Shown here: positions 56,270 to 64,000 of the stretch, one piece after another | Numbering within the stretch: the first letter of the stretch is position 1 | Layout: each line of letters opens with the position of its first letter | DNA from: JBOGCH01 sp051656645 | GTDB taxonomy: Bacteria > Bacteroidota > Bacteroidia > Bacteroidales > Marinifilaceae | Direction of reading: 5' to 3' | Assembly: GCA_051656645.1 (NCBI GenBank) | Contig: JBOGCH010000012.1 | Location: 41,488-105,487, forward strand | Length of the DNA stretch: 64,000 bases | Position numbers and translations under genes: made by a program | The notes under the pieces: model-generated | The model's database searches: none | Told to the model about the DNA's origin: nothing | Seen by the model: the letters and a program-made list of their open reading frames with translations, nothing else

Positions 56270-56324
56270 ATCCCTTTTCGTGCTTTTGAGAGAAAACATC
56301 ATCCTCTAAAGTACGAAAAGGGAT
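56270..56324. terminator. Hairpin between convergent genes
   Basis: ATCCCTTTTCGTGCTTT (56270-56286) pairs with AAAGTACGAAAAGGGAT (56308-56324) with one G-T pair, around a 21-nt loop. It sits between the propeller gene and the GYF/CD225 gene. Nothing else was seen between 56122 and 56404. Confidence 0.65.
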
Positions 56325-56404
56325 AAAATATATTATATATTCATTGCATCTACCCAGTTAAGGGGTATTACTAATAAATTGCTATTTCGGTAAACCGTAA
56401 CTGT

Positions 56405-56878
56405 TTATCTGTTGTAAAAGAACGGAACTGTTGCTCCAAACATTCCAATAATTAAATACACAACGGCGCATGCTAATCCTATCCAGAAGCCAATTCGTGT
56501 CCATCGCGCAGCTTGTTGTGAAAAACGTATAGCATCGTCATATTCCCCTCTTGAATAGGCTGAGTCAACCTTCGTTGCATACACAATACCTACAATTCCA
56601 AAAGGAAGACAACAAAACAGAGTTACTAAAATAGATTCCAATAGCCATGTTTTTGGTGGGATTGGACGTGTTCCGGGATTAACCTCCTGGTCAATAGGAG
56701 GCGGAGTTAAATGAAATATAGAGTCTAATTCCGGAATTGTTCCTGCCTTTTGCCATTGCGCCATGCCAGCGTACCAAACAAGCGTTTGACGACTAATGTT
56801 TTGAAGTTTAAGTTCGGCTAACGTGAAGGGCCCAAATCTATTAGCTCCATCGCTATAAAAATACTTTTTTTCTTCCAT
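56405..56878 (-). CDS. GYF-like plus CD225/dispanin membrane protein
   Basis: A 157-residue protein with an N-terminal GYF_2/DUF4339 domain (about 3-55: FYSDGANRFGPFTLAELK and TLVWYAGMAQWQKAGTIPEL) joined to a CD225/dispanin region with two membrane segments (about 80-150: LVTLFCCLPFGIVGIVYATKV, and GLACAVVYLIIGMFGA). CD225 domains are best known from eukaryotic interferon-induced transmembrane proteins; bacterial versions are common but poorly understood. No signal peptide is seen, so the GYF part probably faces the cytosol. Function unknown. Confidence 0.87.
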   Translation of the reverse strand: MEEKKYFYSDGANRFGPFTLAELKLQNISRQTLVWYAGMAQWQKAGTIPELDSIFHLTPPPIDQEVNPGTRPIPPKTWLLESILVTLFCCLPFGIVGIVYATKVDSAYSRGEYDDAIRFSQQAARWTRIGFWIGLACAVVYLIIGMFGATVPFFYNR

Positions 56879-57408
56879 GACTAAAATAGTTTACGTGTCT
56901 CTATTATTCGAATATTGCAAGCTAAAAGTTGTTTTGAATTTTGTAATTAATAGAGCTTTGTAATTACAATATGGTCAATTGGTATGTGAAAATCCTTCTG
57001 TAACACATGCCAATAGTCGGCACTTTCCTAATGCCACTTCGCAAATAGGTTTAAAATTGTACACGAAAGCGTGTATACGGTTGTGTAGAAAGCGTAAGTG
57101 AACCTCCGTGCATACGCATAAAAGGTTTAGAATGACTTCCGTTTTCTTTGTGGTAAAGAATGGAGCATGGATCTAATCCCTTATGTTGCCTGGTATGGGT
57201 AATCTATTATTTTACCTATACCAATATATAACCTTTGTTGTACTGCTCGCCCAATAACTATTCATATTGATTTGTTTTATTGTAAGGTAAGCTTGTGAAG
57301 CGGAAGTTTAATCCATACGTTTATTACTAGTGTGATTCGTATTTTTAATGTATCCACCTTATTTATAATCATTAGCTAATGGTTAAGAGCAATATGTACC
57401 CCTCGTGT
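56879..57408. other. 530-nt stretch without genes
   Basis: No convincing frame or RNA gene was seen. ACACGAAAGCGTGT near 57061 is a small hairpin in a GC-richer patch (57055-57120) that could be a relic of an RNA or mobile element, but I cannot identify it. Confidence 0.35.
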
Positions 57409-57515
57409 ATGTTTCGACTAGGTTACGACAGGGTTTCGGCAAGGTTTCGACTAGTACGGTACCCCAATAGTAGTCGAAACCTAGTCGAAACCTTGTCGTA
57501 ACCTAGTCGAAACCC
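57409..57515. repeat. Second copy of the 4+4 dyad of 11-nt units with 19-nt spacer
   Basis: Left units at 57409-57419, 57420-57430, 57431-57441 and 57442-57452 are variants of AGGTTTCGACT. The spacer 57453-57471 ends in CCCCAATAGT as in the copy at 6025. Right units lie at 57472-57482, 57483-57493, 57494-57504 and 57505-57515. The variant AGGTTACGACA in the second left unit has its exact complement TGTCGTAACCT in the pairing position on the right, so the arms have changed together. Both copies are 107 nt long and are followed by CTTAACAGG. It lies 169 nt after the galE stop, beyond the galE terminator. Confidence 0.92.
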
Positions 57516-57619
57516 TTAACAGGGATAGGCCAGGTTGCAGCGTTTTTTCGCCTTACCGGATTAAAAAAAATGATAACAAAGGGTGTAGTATCGAGGAGAA
57601 TTCAAATTTCATTTTCATA

Positions 57620-57662
57620 AAAAAACGCTGTAAGAGGAAATAATTTCCAATTACAGCGTTTT
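57620..57662 (-). terminator. galE terminator
   Basis: On the minus strand AAAACGCTGTAA pairs with TTACAGCGTTTT, with an inner GGAAA/TTTCC stem, and is followed by a T-run. It lies 22 nt after the galE stop. Confidence 0.88.
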
Positions 57663-57683
57663 GAATATTGTATAATATCTTGA

Positions 57684-58706
57684 TTAAGCTTTGCTTTCAA
57701 GATATTCTTGCCAACGCCATTGGTTAGCCAATGTGTCTACAAGGTTAGCTTCAGCTTTCCATCCTAATTCGTTATTAGCAAGGGTTGTATCTGCCCATAC
57801 TTTTTCGATATCGCCTTCGCGACGGTCAACGATTTTATAGTTTACTTTTTTACCTGTTGCTTGCTCAAATGCAGCAATAAGTTCAAGTACTGATACACCG
57901 TTTCCTGTACCTACGTTAAAGAATTCGTAGTTATCTTTGTTTTTACCTTCAATTAAACGTTTAATTGCAATAACGTGAGCTTTTGCTAAATCTACAACAT
58001 CAATGTAGTCACGTACTGCCGATCCGTCAGGAGTATTGTAATCATCGCCAAACACGCTTAAACACTCGCGGATACCTGCTACTGTTTGAGTAAGGTATGG
58101 AAGTAAGTTATTTGGGATTCCCGATGGTTTCTCTCCGATAAGAGCCGATGGGTGTGCTCCAATTGGGTTAAAGTAGCGAAGCGCTAAAAGGTTCATTTGT
58201 TTTTCAACCTTAGCAAGATCGCGTAGGATGTCCTCGCACATTGCTTTTGTGTTTCCGTAAGGAGACTCAGCCTCTTTGCGAGGAGTTTGCTCTGTTACAG
58301 GAAGTACATCTGCCTGTCCGTAAACGGTACATGACGATGAGAATACTAAGTTAGGAACATTAAACTCGCGCATAGAATCAAGAATGTTGATTAGTGAGTT
58401 TAAGTTGTTTTTGTAGTATTCCAAAGGTTTTTGTACTGATTCTCCAACAGCTTTAAGTGCTGCAAAGTGGATAACTGCTTTAATGTCCTGATTACGTGAA
58501 AAGAAATCGCGAGTAGCAGCCGCATCAGTAAGGTCAAATTGCTCAAATGACGGACGGATACCTGTAATTTTTTCAATACCATCTAAAACCGATAATTCCG
58601 AATTAGATAAATTGTCCACGATTACCACTTCAAAACCATTTTGTTGTAGCTCCACTACAGTGTGAGAACCTATATATCCGGTTCCTCCAGTAACAAAGAT
58701 TTTCAT
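57684..58706 (-). CDS. galE: UDP-glucose 4-epimerase
   Basis: GalE interconverts UDP-glucose and UDP-galactose (often also the N-acetyl forms) using bound NAD. The 340-residue length is standard. It has the Rossmann motif GGTGYIGSH at residues 7-15, VDNLSNS, FAALKAVGES, the catalytic Ser-Tyr-Lys with FSSSCTVYG and SPYGNTKAMCE, and RYFNPIGAHPSALIGE. The Cys in SSSCTVYG replaces the common Ala. It appears monocistronic, with a terminator after it and the dyad repeat further downstream. It provides sugar nucleotides for envelope glycans. Confidence 0.97.
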   Translation of the reverse strand: MKIFVTGGTGYIGSHTVVELQQNGFEVVIVDNLSNSELSVLDGIEKITGIRPSFEQFDLTDAAATRDFFSRNQDIKAVIHFAALKAVGESVQKPLEYYKNNLNSLINILDSMREFNVPNLVFSSSCTVYGQADVLPVTEQTPRKEAESPYGNTKAMCEDILRDLAKVEKQMNLLALRYFNPIGAHPSALIGEKPSGIPNNLLPYLTQTVAGIRECLSVFGDDYNTPDGSAVRDYIDVVDLAKAHVIAIKRLIEGKNKDNYEFFNVGTGNGVSVLELIAAFEQATGKKVNYKIVDRREGDIEKVWADTTLANNELGWKAEANLVDTLANQWRWQEYLESKA

Positions 58707-59010
58707 TTATTTTAATTTTATTGTTAATGTTGTAAAAAGTGTCTTTTAAATAGAGGTAGCAAAGTAAGTAATAATCTCTTAAACTTACTATAAAAGAGGC
58801 TATTTTTATTAAAGGAGAAGCGGGTGATTGAGAATGAACGGTTTTGTAGTTAGAGTCTATAATTAACATACTTTGCGTTTATTCTTTCTTTTAATTACAG
58901 ATTGTCTGCATTGAAACAGTTATTTGTGTCTATGTCAATGCGCAGAACCCAATAGAGCTCTGATAATAGAAGTGCATATATTTAAGAGAAAACAGTTTAT
59001 TATTGGTTAG
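58707..59010. other. Intergenic, no feature recognised
   Basis: This 304-nt AT-rich stretch holds the galE leader on the minus strand. No RNA gene, repeat or strong hairpin was seen. The lipocalin-MsrB gene ends at its right edge. Confidence 0.5.
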
Positions 59011-59904
59011 TTATTTCTCCGATTCAAAGTCTAACGATATGGAGTTTACGCAATGGCGAGTGTTTTTTGGGGTGAATTTTTCACCACGAAAAACGTGTCC
59101 CAAATGGGCTCCGCATTTGGAGCAAACAATTTCAATGCGATGGCCGTCTGCGTCGGGTTGCTCTGTTATGGCACCGGGAATGGCGTCGTCGAATGATGGC
59201 CATCCGCAGCCGGAGTCAAATTTATCGGTCGATTTATATAGGGGAGCGTTGCATTGTTTACATGTGTATGTGCCGTTTGCATTATGTTTATAGTATTTGC
59301 CGGTAAAGGGACGTTCGGTTCCTTTATGTAGAATAACATATTCCTCTTCGGGGGTTAGTTGTTTCATGGTGATATTATTTTTAGGTTGTGGCGGATAAAT
59401 AAGTAGAGTAGTGTCGTAGTTAAGCGTGTATGCTATGTTAAGTATTTTTTTAAGAGTATCGGCATTCATCTGTGGCGTTCGGGATAGAATCCAAAGGTAT
59501 TTATTGGAACTACTGCCAACGAGGGAGTATTGGTAATTAATGGTGTCTAACGCCAAGATATAATATGGCGAGTAGATGTTTGCGAAGAAAGAGACTTTCA
59601 GAGCTCCAGGTTGTTGTGGCGATATGAGTTTTGCCTTCCCTTTTGCTGTTTTTACAGGTCCGTCGAGTGTCCGAATATGTCCGGAGTTTATAACGAGGAT
59701 AGTACCGTTGTTATTATTGTGGTAGGTGGCTGTGACGCCAACTAAATCGCGTTCAAAACGATGGTCATAACGCGCTATTTCATACCATTTGCCCATGTAT
59801 TTATTGATATCCACATTTTTTACGGTGGGCGGTGTGCTGCGATGTCCAGGAGTATCGCCTGTAACCAGAAATAAAAACAATATGGAAGCAATTGCCGTGT
59901 ACAT
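59011..59904 (-). CDS. Lipocalin fused to methionine sulfoxide reductase B
   Basis: One 297-residue frame joins two families. After a hydrophobic N-terminus (about 1-18, likely signal peptide), residues 30-170 form a Blc-type lipocalin with the signature NKYMGKWYEIARYDHRFER and the segment YLWILSRTPQMNADTLKKIL. Residues 180-297 are a full MsrB domain: MKQLTPEEEYVILHKGTERPF, zinc ligands in CKQC and CSKC, the GCGWPSFDDA segment and catalytic Cys285 in RHCVNSISLDF. MsrB reduces methionine-R-sulfoxide. The junction PPQPKNNITMKQL is continuous with no stop or slip, so the fusion is real unless the sequence has an error, although the internal Met180 could also start a separate MsrB. If exported, it could repair oxidised envelope proteins or lipids. 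Confidence 0.9.
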   Translation of the reverse strand: MYTAIASILFLFLVTGDTPGHRSTPPTVKNVDINKYMGKWYEIARYDHRFERDLVGVTATYHNNNNGTILVINSGHIRTLDGPVKTAKGKAKLISPQQPGALKVSFFANIYSPYYILALDTINYQYSLVGSSSNKYLWILSRTPQMNADTLKKILNIAYTLNYDTTLLIYPPQPKNNITMKQLTPEEEYVILHKGTERPFTGKYYKHNANGTYTCKQCNAPLYKSTDKFDSGCGWPSFDDAIPGAITEQPDADGHRIEIVCSKCGAHLGHVFRGEKFTPKNTRHCVNSISLDFESEK

Positions 59905-60088
59905 AACCTATTGTTATTTGAATGTTGTTTTAAAGCTATTGATTATTACGTAATTATTTGTGAATGTGTGCGTATGTTTGTGGTTAAAAGAGGTGGTTTT
60001 TATAATTATAATGAGTTATTTTAGTTTTTATAAGAGTTATAACTATCTAAAAGGGCAAATATGTACCAATCCATTTAAAAAATGTTTA

Positions 60089-60096
60089 TATATTTG
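60089..60096 (+). promoter_or_regulatory. Probable -7 box for purL
   Basis: TATATTTG matches TAnnTTTG, 43 nt before the purL ATG. No -33 TTG at the usual distance and no purine riboswitch were seen in the leader. Confidence 0.48.
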
Positions 60097-60139
60097 TGCT
60101 CCGTAAGTTAAATGAGATCAAATTTAATAACATATAAAG

Positions 60140-63100
60140 ATGGCAATAGTTTTCTATCAAAAGGATGGCTCGGTGTACGCTGTACATTATAAGGCATCTG
60201 AAAATTCCCTTGACACAGAAAAATTAGAGTGGTTATTTAGTGGTGCTAAACGTGTGGATGAGGTATCATTATCCGGTTTCTTTATCGGGCCACGCAGAGA
60301 AATGATTACGCCTTGGAGTACAAATGCGGTTGAAATTACTCAGAATATGGGTATTGAAGGTATTGTACGTATTGAGGAGTTTACACAAGTTGACAGTCAG
60401 GACGCGGAGTTCGATCCGATGCTTCAGGCTATGTACAGCGATTTAACACAAGAGATTTACACTATTGACAAACAACCAGAAAAGGTAGTGTACATTGATG
60501 ATGTTCGCGCTTATAACATTCAAGAGGGATTGGCATTGAACGAAGATGAGGTTGCTTATCTTGAAGGGTTGGCTAAGAAATTGGGACGTAAGTTGACAGA
60601 CTCAGAGGTGTTTGGTTTCTCGCAAGTGAATTCAGAGCACTGTCGTCATAAAATATTTAATGGTACATTTATCATTGATGGCGAAGAGAAAGAAACGTCG
60701 TTATTTAAGCTGATTAAAAAGACTTCGGCAGAAAATCCAAACCGTATTGTATCGGCATACAAAGATAACTGTGCTTTTATTGAAGGTCCTCATGCAGAGC
60801 AATTCGCTCCGGGACGTCACGATACATCGGACTTTTTCAAAACTAAAGATATTGATACTGTAATTTCGCTTAAAGCGGAAACACATAACTTCCCTACAAC
60901 TGTTGAGCCTTTCAATGGTGCGGCTACCGGAACGGGTGGAGAAATTCGCGACCGTATTGCTGGTGGTAAAGCAGCCCTTCCTATCGCGGGTACTGCTGTT
61001 TACATGACTTCTTATCCACGTTTGGATGGCGACCGCAAATGGGAGCAAAATATAGATCCTCGCAAATGGTTATACCAAACTCCTGAGGATATCTTAATCA
61101 AAGCATCGAACGGTGCGTCAGACTTCGGTAATAAATTTGGACAACCGCTTATCTGTGGTTCTGTACTTACTTTTGAGCATGAAGAAAAAGGACAGACTTA
61201 CGGATATGATAAAGTTATTATGCAAGCCGGTGGTATCGGATTTGGTAATAAAAATCAAGCGTTAAAAGATGTTCCTGCTGTTGGCGATAAAGTTGTATTG
61301 ATGGGTGGTGATAACTACCGCATTGGTATGGGTGGTGGAGCCGTATCGTCTGTAAATACAGGTGTATATGACAATGCTATTGAGTTAAATGCTGTTCAGC
61401 GTTCAAATCCGGAGATGCAGAAACGTGTTTGTAATGCTATCCGCGCATTAGCTGAAAGCGATAACAACCCAATAATCTCTATCCATGACCACGGAGCAGG
61501 TGGACACCTTAACTGTTTGTCTGAGTTAGTAGAGGAAACAGGTGGTATGATTCACGTTGATAAGTTACCTGTTGGTGACCCTACTTTATCGGCAAAAGAA
61601 ATTGTTGGTAATGAGAGTCAGGAGCGTATGGGTATGGTTGTTCGCGAAGAGGATGTTGATACATTACGTAAAATTGCCGAGCGCGAGCGTGCTCCTTTCT
61701 ATGTGATTGGAGAAACAACTGGCGATCATCGTTTTACATTCGAGAATGCTAATAACGGTGACAAACCTATCGATTTAGAATTAAAAGATATGTTTGGTAA
61801 CCCTCCTAAAACCATTATGGATGACAAAACGGTTGAAGAGGATTACGCTGATGTAGCTTACTCTGAAGATAAAATTAACGAATATATTGAGCAAGTGCTT
61901 CAAATAGAAGCAGTGGCTTGTAAAGACTGGTTAACTAATAAAGTGGACCGTTCGGTAACAGGTAAAATTGCTCGTCAACAATGTGTTGGACCATTGCAAT
62001 TGCCACTTGCCGATGTTGCGGCAGTAGCTATTGACTATCGTGGTGAAGGCGGTATTGCTACTTCTATTGGACATGCACCGGTAGCGGCTATGACCGATGC
62101 GGCTGCAGGTTCTCGTTTAGCAATCTCTGAGTCGTTAACTAACTTAGTTTGGGCTCCAATTGAACAAGGTCTTCGCGGTGTATCACTTTCAGCTAACTGG
62201 ATGTGGCCTTGCCGTAACGAGGGTGAAGATGCTCGTTTATACGAAGCTGTTGAGGCTGCTAGTGAGTTTGCAATTGAATTAGGTTTAAATATCCCTACAG
62301 GTAAGGATTCACTTTCTATGACTCAAAAATATGGAGATCAGAAAGTAATTGCTCCGGGTACTGTAATCATTTCAACAGTTGGTGAAGTAACTGACGTGAA
62401 AAAAGTGGTTGATCCGGTAATTAAGCCTGTGGCTGACTCTGAGTTAATCTATGTAGATTTCTCATTTGACGCGTTACAATTAGGTGGTTCAAGCTTTGCT
62501 CAAACGTTGAACAAAGTAGGACACACAGCGCCGGATGTGAAAGATGCTGAATATTTTGCTAAAGCGTTTACTGCAATTCAGGATTTAGTGGAAGGTGGAT
62601 ATATTCTTGCCGGTCACGATATCTCTGCAGGTGGTATGCTTACTGCAATGTTAGAGATGTGTTTCGCAGATAACCGTGCTGGTTTAGCTGTTGACTTCTC
62701 TGCAATTGCCGAGCAAGATTTAGTGAAAATATTATTTGCAGAAAACCCTGGAGTATTAATTCAAGTGGCAGACAAAGATGCAACAATGGTTGCTGAGAAT
62801 TTGGATGCGGTTGGTGTTGCTTATCACTTTGTAGGACGTCCGGCTGAGGCAGGAAAACTTACAGTGAAAAAAGATGAGCGTTCATTAAGCTTTGATATCG
62901 CTGCTTTACGCGATGTGTGGTTTAAAACATCGTATATGTTAGACCGTCGTCAAAGTACACCTGAATTAGCACTTGAGCGTTACAATAACTATAAAAACAA
63001 CGTACTTCAATACCAATTCCCACAAGGATTTACAGGTATTCTTGCTGACCTTGGATTGGATATCAACCGTAAACAGCCTAGTGGTGTGAAAGCGGCTATT

Positions 63101-63838
63101 ATCCGAGAAAAAGGTATTAACGGTGAGCGCGAAATGGCATGGTCTTTACACCTAGCTGGTTTCGATGTGAAAGACGTACACATGACAGACCTTATCTCAG
63201 GACGTGAGACTCTTGAGGATGTAAACATGATTGTTTACTGTGGAGGTTTCTCAAACTCGGATGTACTTGGTTCTGCTAAAGGTTGGGCCGGAGCATTCCG
63301 TTACAATGAGAAAGCGCGTGTGGCTCTTGAAAACTTCTACAAACGTCCTGACACAATGAGTTTAGGTGTATGTAATGGTTGTCAATTAGCAGTAGAATTA
63401 GGATTAATCTATCCGGAGGATGCTGAAATGCCAAAAATGCGTCATAACAACTCGCATAAGTTTGAGTCAGGTTTCGTGAATGTTACTATTGAGGCAGGAA
63501 ACTCTATCATGTTAAAAACATTAGAAGGTAGCCGTCTTGGTATTTGGGTAGCACACGGAGAAGGTAAATTTGAATTCCCTTATAGCTTAGATAAGTACGA
63601 TATCGCTATGAAATATAGCTATGACGCTTATCCTGCAAACCCTAACGGTTCGCCTGAAGCTACTGCCGGAATTTGTAGCCGCGATGGACGTCATTTAGCG
63701 ATGATGCCTCACTTGGAGCGTGCTATTTACCCTTGGAACTGGGCATACTATGCAGAGGGGCAAGAAGGTAATGAAGTAAGTCCATGGATTGAAGCATTTG
63801 TTAATGCTCGTAAATGGATTGAAGCTAACAAGAAATAA
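60140..63838 (+). CDS. purL: Phosphoribosylformylglycinamidine synthase, single-chain form
   Basis: This enzyme makes formylglycinamidine ribonucleotide from the formylglycinamide form, ATP and glutamine in purine synthesis. The 1232-residue chain is the large type in which synthetase and glutaminase are fused, so separate purS and purQ are not needed. Landmarks are the linker and FGAM region with VNSEHCRHKIFNG, the ATP-binding AETHNFPTTVEPFNGAATGTGGEIRD, HDHGAGGHLN, IPTGKDSLSM, and the C-terminal amidotransferase with nucleophile Cys1078 in LGVCNGCQLA, plus MPHLERAIYPWNWAYY at the end. It is monocistronic and ends at two terminator hairpins. Confidence 0.97.
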   Translation: MAIVFYQKDGSVYAVHYKASENSLDTEKLEWLFSGAKRVDEVSLSGFFIGPRREMITPWSTNAVEITQNMGIEGIVRIEEFTQVDSQDAEFDPMLQAMYSDLTQEIYTIDKQPEKVVYIDDVRAYNIQEGLALNEDEVAYLEGLAKKLGRKLTDSEVFGFSQVNSEHCRHKIFNGTFIIDGEEKETSLFKLIKKTSAENPNRIVSAYKDNCAFIEGPHAEQFAPGRHDTSDFFKTKDIDTVISLKAETHNFPTTVEPFNGAATGTGGEIRDRIAGGKAALPIAGTAVYMTSYPRLDGDRKWEQNIDPRKWLYQTPEDILIKASNGASDFGNKFGQPLICGSVLTFEHEEKGQTYGYDKVIMQAGGIGFGNKNQALKDVPAVGDKVVLMGGDNYRIGMGGGAVSSVNTGVYDNAIELNAVQRSNPEMQKRVCNAIRALAESDNNPIISIHDHGAGGHLNCLSELVEETGGMIHVDKLPVGDPTLSAKEIVGNESQERMGMVVREEDVDTLRKIAERERAPFYVIGETTGDHRFTFENANNGDKPIDLELKDMFGNPPKTIMDDKTVEEDYADVAYSEDKINEYIEQVLQIEAVACKDWLTNKVDRSVTGKIARQQCVGPLQLPLADVAAVAIDYRGEGGIATSIGHAPVAAMTDAAAGSRLAISESLTNLVWAPIEQGLRGVSLSANWMWPCRNEGEDARLYEAVEAASEFAIELGLNIPTGKDSLSMTQKYGDQKVIAPGTVIISTVGEVTDVKKVVDPVIKPVADSELIYVDFSFDALQLGGSSFAQTLNKVGHTAPDVKDAEYFAKAFTAIQDLVEGGYILAGHDISAGGMLTAMLEMCFADNRAGLAVDFSAIAEQDLVKILFAENPGVLIQVADKDATMVAENLDAVGVAYHFVGRPAEAGKLTVKKDERSLSFDIAALRDVWFKTSYMLDRRQSTPELALERYNNYKNNVLQYQFPQGFTGILADLGLDINRKQPSGVKAAIIREKGINGEREMAWSLHLAGFDVKDVHMTDLISGRETLEDVNMIVYCGGFSNSDVLGSAKGWAGAFRYNEKARVALENFYKRPDTMSLGVCNGCQLAVELGLIYPEDAEMPKMRHNNSHKFESGFVNVTIEAGNSIMLKTLEGSRLGIWVAHGEGKFEFPYSLDKYDIAMKYSYDAYPANPNGSPEATAGICSRDGRHLAMMPHLERAIYPWNWAYYAEGQEGNEVSPWIEAFVNARKWIEANKK

Positions 63839-63862
63839 TTGTAGCTCTATATAGAGAAAAGG

Positions 63863-63895
63863 AAGCTGTCTAACAAGTTTAGGCAGCTTTTTTTA
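63863..63895 (+). terminator. purL terminator
   Basis: AAGCTGTCTAA (63863-63873) pairs with TTAGGCAGCTT (63879-63889) with one mismatch or G-T pair, followed by TTTTTT. Confidence 0.85.
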
Positions 63896-63908
63896 TATGC
63901 AAAAAAAT

Positions 63909-63941
63909 AGGCTTTCAGTCTGATTTTCAGACAGAAAGCCT
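63909..63941. terminator. Second hairpin after purL
   Basis: AGGCTTTCAGTCTGA (63909-63923) pairs with TCAGACAGAAAGCCT (63927-63941) with one mismatch. A-rich bases precede it and TTATTGTTT follows, so it may serve a convergent gene beyond the window. Confidence 0.7.
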
Positions 63942-64000
63942 TTATTGTTTCGAATTAAATTCATAAATTAAGGTTGCACAAATAACTAAGAATCAATTCG

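Noticed and set aside
59905..60139. Purine riboswitch before purL
   Set aside because: No three-way-junction core or paired loop motifs were seen in the leader, only a promoter-like box.

Overview
The window is a contiguous piece of an AT-rich chromosome from an anaerobic member of the Bacteroidales (Bacteroidota). The evidence is a SusC/SusD pair driven by an ECF sigma factor and FecR-type anti-sigma factor, several 6-bladed beta-propeller lipoproteins, DUF4843, PKD-like and DUF2027/Smr proteins, promoter -7 boxes of the TAnnTTTG type, and start codons without clear Shine-Dalgarno sites. No rRNA, tRNA, CRISPR array, intact insertion sequence or prophage was seen.

Region 1 (1-5742, minus strand) is a sulfur/methionine operon. 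An S-box SAM riboswitch is followed by a 36-codon ORF with a Met-rich tail, then a DUF39 protein, a NIL-domain/2x[4Fe-4S] ferredoxin, a UPF0280 protein and cobalamin-dependent methionine synthase (metH, cut by the window edge). The first three match the protein set linked to homocysteine synthesis from aspartate semialdehyde in anaerobes, and MetH would methylate the product. Region 2 (6309-11328) holds a two-component system and two propeller lipoproteins. A gene-poor kilobase follows. Region 3 (12366-20767) holds a GH3 lipoprotein with an extra C-terminal domain, a GH20 hexosaminidase, a cupin, a multi-pass membrane protein and a PD40 lipoprotein carrying a CxxCH motif.

Region 4 (20861-36041) is mostly housekeeping: trmD, cinA, an alpha/beta hydrolase, a tricorn-type protease, a biotin-dependent carboxyltransferase, coaD, a serine hydrolase, a lipid-linked sugar flippase, a DUF2027/Smr protein and hutU. 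Region 5 (36321-37915) is a single-gene trpB unit with a complete attenuator: Trp-Trp-Trp leader peptide, antiterminator arm and terminator. Region 6 (38198-48380, minus) is a sigma/FecR/SusC/SusD/DUF4843/PKD-like/lipoprotein operon with no carbohydrate enzymes. Region 7 (48519-64000) has an AspT-type transporter, ftsY, a low-molecular-weight tyrosine phosphatase, an MFS transporter, a second pair of propeller lipoproteins, a GYF/CD225 protein, galE, a lipocalin-MsrB fusion and purL.

The most unusual structure is a set of intergenic dyads built from 11-nt units. Two (6025-6131 and 57409-57515) share one exact layout: four 11-nt units, a 19-nt spacer, then four inverted 11-nt units. A third (37992-38147) has seven units, a 2-nt centre and seven inverted units. 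All three lie beyond the 3' end of minus-strand operons. A separate 35-bp perfect hairpin lies at 17209-17286. The methionine leader arrangement, the dyads and the lipocalin-MsrB fusion are the best candidates for something undescribed.
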